From contig NC_070614.1 in the NCBI RefSeq assembly GCF_027172205.1, forward strand, positions 45,766,501 to 45,830,500: a stretch of DNA of 64,000 nucleotides, written 5' to 3'. Each line of letters opens with the position of its first letter. The first letter of the stretch is position 1. The stretch comes from Podarcis raffonei. Its lineage: Eukaryota; Chordata; Lepidosauria; Squamata; Lacertidae. The translations under genes and the position numbers were made by a program. Below are positions 56,302-64,000 of this stretch, one piece after another. Below the pieces are notes generated by a model that was not told the DNA's origin, did not search any database, and saw only the letters and a program-made list of their open reading frames with translations.

Positions 56302-59300
56302 CTGAAAATACAGAAACAATGTGTGACAATTTGAAGTAACCAAAAGTATTCTTAAGAATTCCCTCATCACTAGTCCATTTAGCATAGTGTTTTCTACGTC
56401 AGAATGTATACGATCTTCAAGTCCAAATGCTTTTATAATAGGTGTATCAAAAATAATACTTGTGTATCAATTCTGGAATTTTCTACATGGGTAACATCTT
56501 TTTTTTCTTTATTGTCTCCCTGCTTTTTCTTAGAGCCACATAAACAGTACTACAAAATGAGAAATGCATTACAGCTGAAATCTTTGGATCTCAGAAAAGC
56601 GAGTTTGATAAGAGTTTCACCCTATTGTCAAACAACCTAATTCTTAGAGGAGAAAACACCACTTCTATTCCACCGTAATTTTGTAGAAGTTAGAGGAAAA
56701 ACATATTAGCTTCCACTTAAAAAATAAATCTTCAAGATGTTTTAAAGATTTAAATATATTGGTGTTATCTATAAACAATGAGAAGAACACATCTGTTAAT
56801 TTAAGCCTTCTCTCCTGCAGCAGTTTAATGTTAACAAAATTGCCAGGAGCCCAGAGGTTCTGCATTATCTTAAGATGTCATCTCTAACCTTTCTCATTTG
56901 AAATCATTGCTTCTGGACATGGATCACAATCATAGCAGCAAAACTTCTCCCCCTCTTTCTTTTTCTTCCCATAACCAGGATGGCAGTTGGCATTACATAC
57001 AGAAAGCGGTGGCACCTATGCAAAGAGATAGGAAGAGTTTAATATTATGATATTGTTTTGAGGAATTTATCCAATATCCAATATCAGGTGATTTAATAGT
57101 AAATAGGAGTACTAATAGTGTGAAATGATCCGTAGCTACACAAGTGGCACAAACTTATGAAGATGCCTGGACCATCCAACCTTACAGCTGTGTAAGAATT
57201 CAGTGTGATTTCACCCCTGGTTTGGCCTTTTGATGGAGTCACCACTTAATGGCATTTGCTTCAAGGAGTTCACATGGTGTTCCTTTGTGGTGGCAGAAGG
57301 AATTAAAAGGTAAGCCATTCTAGTGGTTCTGCTCCTACCTGCAGGTTCATTACAAGCAACTAGGACTAGGAAATCATTCCATGACTTTTGGGTTGCGCTT
57401 TCCTGTTAGGCCACATCCTGTCTCAGAGAGAAATGCTTTGGGTTCCTCCGCCTGACCTGTTCTGGGAGGAGTTGCATTCCGTTTGAAGCAAGAGGTCTGG
57501 GAGCACTCCTCGATTCTAACTCATCACTAGTCTGAAGTGGTTTCAGGTGCTAGTGAATTTCAAAATGAATAATGTATGAAGTGCTTTTGTTACATCCCAT
57601 TTTGTGGATAACCGCAAATTCTGGGTTTTCCGGGACTGTGCCATTATTTCCATACCTTAGTGAAGCGCCTGTGCCATTTGATTCTGTCTTCATTAATTGT
57701 GAGCTCTTTGCCCGGAGGGGCCTGAGGATCCAAACTTCCCACTTTGACCCTGATATAGGAATTATTTGGGAAAGTGACCAAGTTGGTAATATCAAAGCCA
57801 GCTGCTAACTCTCCATATTCATCTAATGTAATTTCATCTCCAGCACTGTTGTTGAATGAGATTCTCTGCAGGAATGAGTGGAGCTAAGTGGAAAGAGCAT
57901 TGAAGTTAAACACCTCAGTTCACAACAAAGAGCATCCATATTTTAGTTGCCCATACAGGAGGAGTAGGAAATCTTGAATCAGTGCCAATTCAACATTCAA
58001 CATACTTGCATAAAGATATTATGGAGAGAAGAGACCATAGACCTGCTTGCTTGACACCAGCTTTTGTCTGTATCCAAGAAAGGGAAGGAAATTGAGAAGT
58101 CATGTATGAGAAGAGATGGGAGCTTATGTCCTCAAACGATAGGAAAGCAACATGAGAACCTTGGACTGGACCTTTCCATAGTTTATAGAGTGGATTTGAC
58201 CATGGTTGGATGTTGGATGCAGAGGAGTGGAAGGAAGCAGCTGCTGGGGAACCCCAAAGGGACACCCCAAGGAAAGGAGGCTCAGAGCCAGGGGATTGGT
58301 GGTGGGATGACAAGGAGTGGTCAGTGGGAGAAGAGGGAGCAGACTGGAAGAAAGAGGTGTCAGAAACAGAAGAGGCAACAGGTTTAACGGAGCAGGAAGA
58401 GGATGCGCCAGACTGAAATCCAGACTTAAAGGCAGAAAAGTGTCTAGAGACAGTGATCACACAGTTGCTAGCCTCTTCTGGGGACCTACCAGTGAGGCTG
58501 CAGAACCTCCCTGGTGGTGGGCATATTGGGAAAGATGAGGAGTTGGGGAGAAGGCCTTCCAGGATGTGCCCAGGTAAAGGTAGCTCCCTGATGGGCTGCT
58601 CTTCTTTTTTCTCTAGGATATGAGGATCCCTGCAAAAGCCAGTGCCTAGGGTTGGGATCCTGGTTGTGCTCCCTCAGAATAATGCTCCCAGGGCCATGGG
58701 CCCCAGGCCCCCAACCTTACACCACTGGGGAACTGGACAGGTAAGAGAGACAGAGAGAACTGGGGAGGAATGTGGATGGAAAATGGAGGGTTTTATAATA
58801 TGGAGAAGGTGGATGGCACAGCTTCAGTTACATGTAGTTTTTGGTAGTCTGTTGCTTGTGAAAGCCTGTGTCATCTAAAGTCTTTTTAGTATCATTATAG
58901 GAAATATTCTAATTCCCATCTTTGATATAATTACTAAAGGTTTATTTTTTAATTTCTTAAGTTTTATTCTTTTATTTCTTTACTGATAAGTAAATACCTA
59001 CTCACATAATGTACCAATGCAGTGAATGCTTTATAAGAGAGAACAATACCTGCCAAGGATCTGCATACTGAGGAGAGAGTTTTCCCTTAGCATCTCTTCT
59101 GTTGCGGATGGTTCCAGCCAAGTGCATGCTATTTAAGGCATGTGCCAAAGCACAGACAGCATTATAAACACTGTAGCTGTGGCCAGTCATGCTCATTTCA
59201 AAATATGGTGCAGGAAGGCTCTCCAGCATCTCCTCTCCAGTACACACAGTTTTTGAGAGAGTGGAATTTGAAAGTGAACAACTGAATGCATCTTCCCAGA

Positions 59301-62114
59301 AATCTTGGATAAAACCATCTGCCTCTGTCCAATGAGGACGTATACTCCGAAGAAAGTCTTTAAAGTTGTGAATCTCCTTGGAGTGATGTGCAAAGGAGAT
59401 AGCACCATGGAGCATTCGTATATTAACAGTAAATTTTTGAAGGCTATATAATATGAAATCAATTTGGGTAGTTGTAATCCATACTTTTCCTTCACGTGAC
59501 TTCTTTTGAGGAAATAGTAACTGAGTAAACTCCATTGTGCTTAAAGCAGTTGACAACCATATACTAGATCTACTTTCTCCATATAGAAGAATTGCATTAG
59601 CTTTGCTGGTTGTGAATGCTGGTGATAAAATCTTTATGTCCACCCATTCTAGTAAGTTACCATTATAATGTATACTAGTTTTAACGCTTTCTGTGAATGC
59701 TGAACAGATTCCATTCTTGAAAAGCATTGGCTCAATGTTCTGCAAGAAACGTTCTCCAGCTTCATTAGCTGGAGTGATGAGCCCAACCCATTTCCACCTG
59801 AAATGCAGAAGTAACCGGATAATTCCCTGATACTGAAGGACTTCATTGGGGACCATGCGGTAAAAGGAAGGGAACTTGGTTCCATAATTTATGGCTGGTT
59901 CAAATGAACCATATGAAATCTGGAAAAAGCAAAAGCCAAACGTTTCCAAGTGGAAACAAGAAATGATGATGTCCCAAAATATTTGTATATAAACACACAC
60001 ACACACACACTGAATATATATCCCAAATGTACCAAATTACATAGAAAAACAGATATAATCTTGCTCATGGTTTCTACAGATATTTATTGTTATTATTATG
60101 GCATCATCCCAGCTTTATACCGTTACACACTGATTGTCTCCAAGTAGAGAGGAGCATTCATCATAGCTCCTGTTAATATACTAAATGGAAAACTCAACAA
60201 AAGTCCAAAGTGGAGGTGGATCATGTACTTTTGCTCTGTAACCTTTATAGCGGTTTAAGAGAGAGGTTGATTCTCTATCTATTGATATTTATTATTAATA
60301 TTATGGCATCATCACAGCTTCAGTCTTGTACATTTTGACTGTAACCAAGAGTAGGGGAGTATTTATCATGGCTCATGTTTATTTATTAAGTGGATGATTA
60401 AGCAAAACTCCAAGGTGGAAGTGGAGTGATAGAAATTGTTGATTATGTACTTTTGCTCTGTAACCTTTGTGATATTTGTAGGGAGCCGTTGATTCTCTGT
60501 ATACTAAGTACTCTCTCAGGAAGTTTTCCTGGGAAATCCTGAAGAGCTCCATTAGATTGTACAGTTGTACCTCGGGTTAAGTACTTAATTTGTTCTGGAG
60601 GCAGAATAGCACAATGCTGACACCACTCTATAACGCTCTGAAGTGAGAAATGCCAGAACAATAAGAAGAAAACAGTGTTTTCAATTAGCCTCTGAAAGTG
60701 AACAATGTTGATTGACATCATACTTTGGGAAAGCACTATCATGATTTTTAAGGGGAGGAACATTTTTAGTTAATGTGTTCTCAGCTATTTTTGCCTATGA
60801 AGCCAATGTCAATATCATATATTCAGTAGCTCACAGGCAGCCAGGGCAGTGCATTCAGGATTGATGTATATGAACCAGTCTAGGTGTCTCCTTTACAAAC
60901 CTGGCAGCTTTACAGAAATCTTCTATTACATCTATTCGACAGAAATTGTCCTTCTTACACACATTGTTGGATATGCATATTATGGCCCTTTTACTTTGTC
61001 CATTTTTCCACTCCAGATATATGAATCAGTAGATTCCTAATGCAAGGAAAGCATGAAATCTCTGTCTTTCAAAATCCATATTCTACCTGTGGAATCTTGA
61101 AAAGACCTAAGACGTTTGCCATGCACCAGGAGGTATCAGAGCTGAATCCCCCAATGACTCCTATTAAATTTTTCTGGATGCCACACCTGTAGTTGGGAAA
61201 AAAGTGACGTGATTTAAAGAGCAGGTCCAGAGTGTTTCTGTAGGTCATCTTTGAATCATAATAGCTATCATAGATGTGGAAGCCGAGAGAGACATTGGGC
61301 AACATCCTGGGATTCTCGTTGATCTCATCAACAGCAAATACCAAGGCCAGGATTTGCTGGTAGAACTTTGTCAACACCCTGCAAATGAAGTGAGATTTTG
61401 TTTGATGGGAAAATTAAACAGTGCACAGAATCTAGATAGGAGAGATTCACCTGCCTGCATATAAAGAGAGGATAAAGCCAGCAAAGTTTATTTATTTATT
61501 TGGGCAATCTAAGAATACTGTGTAATTTTAAAAGCTGTTGCATATTTCTTCATATCTTCAGCAACCTGTGTTTGTTTTTGCCACCTTGAAAGTTTGGGTA
61601 TCATCAAAAAAATTAAGTACCATGCTACTTGGCTATATGCTTTCCTATTTTTTATGCCATCTCTTTTCTATTTCACTTTAAACAATTAGACTCAAAAAAA
61701 CCTTGTTCATTGACAATATGCAGAGAGTCTATATGTACAGAGATTTCTAATAAAACCTCTCCACACATTAAAAAACAAAGTTCTATAGCAATCTCCCCTT
61801 CAAATCAATCAAAGTTATTTTCTGTCCGATTTAGCATATAAGGAATAATTAAAATAATATTAATTACCAGTTACTTACAGTGGGGCATCAATGAAGTCCT
61901 GGGAAGGGTGTTTCTTGAAGGAAACCTTGCGGACTATGTAATAAATATGAGATGCCATTGCACCAATGACCAGGTCACCTGGCTCATACCACTCATGTGG
62001 CACATGAACAGGATGATTTGTTGCGCATTGAGTGCTTTGTCCTTGGGACACTATATTGGGGAGCAGCAGAAGCAGCAGGAGCAACGTCCTGATGGCAAAT
62101 ACACTTGTGTGCAT
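55400..62114 (-). CDS. V2R-D: type-2 vomeronasal receptor, six exons
   Basis: Fourth complete receptor. Exons are 61879-62114, 61087-61378, 59050-59919, 57656-57883, 56889-57015 and 55400-56301, totalling 2655 nt or 884 residues, with no stops and canonical sites. Introns are 500, 1167, 1166, 640 and 587 bp. Intron 2 holds a local duplication of about 220 bp and the empty site of the retrosequence present in A and B. Only about 210 bp of the usual 5' flank precede exon 1 before a repeated intron-1 segment begins, so the conserved upstream block is separated from it by the extra exon V2R-E. Transcription may therefore begin at E and splice E to exon 2. Confidence 0.88.
56889..57015 (-). CDS. 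V2R-D exon 5
   Basis: 127 nt. [12 protein letters not shown] has Ala where the others have Gly; all six cysteines of this exon are present. Confidence 0.92.
57656..57883 (-). CDS. V2R-D exon 4
   Basis: 228 nt, phase 0 at both ends. Protein as in A; synonymous sites partly follow B. Confidence 0.92.
59050..59919 (-). CDS. V2R-D exon 3
   Basis: 870 nt, 290 codons, [13 protein letters not shown] to ADPWQ. It groups with A in both halves ([40 protein letters not shown]) and lacks the STFSDNI insertion of B and C. Confidence 0.92.
59995..60010. repeat. AC microsatellite
   Basis: Short run of acacacacacacacac in intron 2 of V2R-D; shorter versions occur in A and B. Confidence 0.8.
60072..60505. 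repeat. Local tandem duplication in intron 2 of V2R-D
   Basis: Two diverged copies of about 210-220 bp (about 60072-60282 and 60283-60505), each with ttattatggcatcatc, gagtatttatcat-like and acttttgctctgtaacctt sequences. A and B have one copy. Confidence 0.75.
61087..61378 (-). CDS. V2R-D exon 2
   Basis: 292 nt, standard phases. Changes are [22 protein letters not shown] and [14 protein letters not shown] is kept. Confidence 0.92.
61879..62114 (-). CDS. V2R-D exon 1
   Basis: 236 nt beginning [15 protein letters not shown]. The second Met of the other copies is Thr here, so only the MHTS start is available, supporting that start family-wide. [12 protein letters not shown] resembles B and Z. 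Donor GTAAGT is intact. Confidence 0.88.
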
Positions 62115-62774
62115 AGACTCCCCTGCTTCTCTCAACAGTATTATTCCTCTCCTCCACCTGATCTGAACAAGACAAATTGGGTGGCAGCTGACTCTGTCAA
62201 TTTGGCACTTTAAAGGACATGTATCCACCTTATTGTTAGCTTGAAGGTTGTCACAACAGAATGCCTTGGATGCCAAATAAGATGCAGTGGTTTGATATGA
62301 AAGAGGGAAACTGATAACTGATAAGGAGAGATTCACCTGCCTCCCTATAAGGAGAGGATGAAGCCAGCAAAGTTTATTTACTTATTTGGGCAATCTAAGA
62401 ATACTGTGTAATTTTAAAAGCTGTTGGATATTTCTTCATCTCTTCAGCAACCCGTGTTTGTATTTGCCACCTTGAAAATTTAGGTATCATCAAAAACTTC
62501 AGTACCATACTACTTTGCTATATACTTTTCCTATTTTTTTATGCCATCTCTTTTCTCTTTCTCCTACTCTCTTTTCTATCTCTCTTTACACAATTAGACT
62601 CAAAAAAGCTTATTGTTCATCGACAATATGCACATAGCCTTTATGTACAGATTTCTAATAAAATCTCTCCACACATTTAAAAAATAAAGTTCTATAGCAA
62701 TCAATCAAAGTTATTTTCTGTCAGATATAGCATATAAGGAATAATTATAATAATATTAATTAACAGTTACTTAC

Positions 62775-63010
62775 ATTGGGGCATCAATGAAGTCCTGGGA
62801 AGGGTGCTTCTTGAAGAATAATTTGGGGTGTATGTAGCAGATATGAGATGCCATTGCACCAATGACCAGGTCACCTGGCTCATACCACTCGTGTGGAACA
62901 TGAACAGGATTATTTGTTGCGCATTGAGCACTTTGTCCTTGGGACACTATATTGGGGAGCAGCAGAAGCAGCAGAAGCAACATCCTGATGGCAAATACCC
63001 TTGTGTGCAT
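62775..63010 (-). CDS. V2R-E: duplicated first exon upstream of V2R-D
   Basis: A second, complete exon 1 with ATG ([10 protein letters not shown]), signal peptide and an intact GTAAGT donor in the same phase as the others. It ends [23 protein letters not shown] plus AT, so joined to exon 2 of D the junction codon would be Met. No exon 2 lies between it and exon 1 of [13 protein letters not shown] resembles C rather than D. It may be an alternative first exon of D or a leftover; the conserved 5' flank is next to this exon, not to exon 1 of D. Confidence 0.75.
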
Positions 63011-63773
63011 GGACTCCCCTGCTTCTCTCGACAGTATTAGTCCTCTCCTCCACCGGATATCAACAAGACAAATTGGGTGGCAGCTGACTCTGTCAATTTG
63101 GCACTGTAAGGGACATGTATCCACCTTATTGTTAGCTTGAACACTGTCACAACAGAATGCCTTGGATACCAAACAAGATGCAGTGGTTTGATATGAAAAA
63201 GGGAAACTGATAAGTGATAAGTAATAAAGCCCTGTCTAGTTGTTTATGGAGCACTGAGGAGCTTATAATCATTTCAGGCTTGCTAGTTGATTCTTTTTTC
63301 CCACCCCAGCCTTTGGAGGTTCAGTCAGGTGGATTGATTATTGTAATTTGAGTAATGATAGGGGAGAGAATCAGTTGTGCAGTGTTTTTGGATTCTGTGG
63401 CGCATCAGCCAAAATATTACTATTATTATTTTTTAAATATATATTTTTATTGATTTTTCAATATTGTTCCCATTGCGACCTCATTATAACAATAGCAATT
63501 TTATCTAATTAATGCATTTATGAATGCCAATTATTCAAATGTCAAACGATATGATTTAATTAAACTGGCCCCCATGCATGCTAGATTTGATGGCTTCATT
63601 CTTCTTCATTAATTCTGTCTTCCACTATATTAATAATTTCCATTGCATTCCATGCACATATAATAATCTCTTATATAACGGCTACAGTCTTATGATTTCT
63701 ATTTGTGTTGGTATATTAGGTAATTTATAAAGTTTCAAGTGAGGAACTCTAAGTGTAATCCTTATTCTTTCCT
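63011..63773 (-). promoter_or_regulatory. Conserved 5' flank next to V2R-E
   Basis: Matches the 5' flanks of Z, A, B and C, with the constant block at about 63325-63410. It is the only full flank available to the V2R-D/E unit. Confidence 0.4.
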
Positions 63774-64000
63774 TCCCCCTACCCTGATGGTTGCTCCCTT
63801 CCCGATAGAGTGACAGCAGTGACCTGTGAAAGACAGGATGAATCCTCATACTGTCCGGCAGCATTAACTTAAACGCCACGGGATTGACCTGTTGGATGAC
63901 CTCAAAGGGACCCACTCTCCTGGGCTTGAGCTTTTTGCACCCACCCCTCCAGGGCAACCCCTGTCTGGACAACCACACCCTATTCCCCACCCGGATGACC
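63774..64000 (-). mobile_element. Ty3/gypsy fossil, edge of window
   Basis: Minus-strand coding remnant of the integrase C-terminus ([50 protein letters not shown]), typical of gypsy pol. It begins abruptly next to the conserved flank and runs off the window; incomplete as seen, no LTR visible. Confidence 0.8.

Larger units (their letters stand above)
61439..63222. repeat. Tandem duplication of exon 1 and flanks (two copies, about 0.9 kb each)
   Basis: Copy 1 spans about 61439-62324 and copy 2 about 62325-63222. Each holds the 3' part of intron 1, exon 1 and about 210 bp of 5' flank. The junction at about 62324 lies where ctgataactgataag runs into gagagattcacctgcct, the start of the intron segment. 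Confidence 0.85.

Noticed and set aside
1-64000. CRISPR-like arrays, bacterial operons, riboswitches or a novel defence system.
   Set aside because: The sequence is clearly vertebrate; the regular repeats present are microsatellites, transposon ends and gene-unit duplications.

Overview
The window is vertebrate genomic DNA, almost certainly from a squamate reptile. The gene family is a tandem array of type-2 vomeronasal receptors (V2R, class C GPCRs). The repeats (tRNA-derived SINEs, L1 with a WWTC-type C-terminus, L2/Rex1-like LINEs with ATT tails, BovB, Ty1/copia) are a typical lizard mix. A lacertid-like lizard is my guess, with low certainty.

All receptor exons lie on the minus strand, so each gene reads from high to low coordinate. 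Four genes can be assembled with every splice site and reading frame intact: V2R-A (24026 to 7458), V2R-B (40575 to 31402), V2R-C (50310 to 44388) and V2R-D (62114 to 55400). Each has six coding exons of about 236, 292, 870-882, 228, 127 and 902 nt, giving proteins of 884-888 residues. The parts are a signal peptide, a bilobed ligand-binding domain (exons 1-4), a nine-cysteine linker (exon 5 plus the start of exon 6) and the seven-helix domain (exon 6). The left edge cuts through exon 1 of a further unit (V2R-Z, 1-228). On the right an extra exon 1 (V2R-E, 62775-63010) lies upstream of V2R-D, made by a tandem duplication of about 0.9 kb; it may be an alternative first exon of V2R-D.

Layout: 1-228 Z exon 1; 229-7457 spacer with an L2 fragment, SINE, L1 and a long L2 reverse-transcriptase frame; 7458-24026 gene A, whose 9.7-kb intron 2 holds a nested stack of an L1-type retrosequence, a broken copia element, two LTR-type insertions and an L1; 24027-31401 spacer with a very young, incomplete copia element between near-identical LTRs; 31402-40575 gene B with two small DNA transposons and an intron duplication; 40576-44387 spacer; 44388-50310 compact gene C; 50311-55399 spacer with Rex1-like and L2 copies and a solo LTR; 55400-62114 gene D; 62115-64000 duplicated exon 1, the conserved 5' flank and the edge of a gypsy fossil.

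The receptors presumably act in vomeronasal sensory neurons, each as an alternative odorant or pheromone receptor. The seven-helix exon is nearly constant between copies, while variation is concentrated in exon 3. Different segments group the four genes in different ways, which points to gene conversion or unequal exchange. I found no non-receptor host gene, no structural RNA gene, no CRISPR array and no new enzymatic system.
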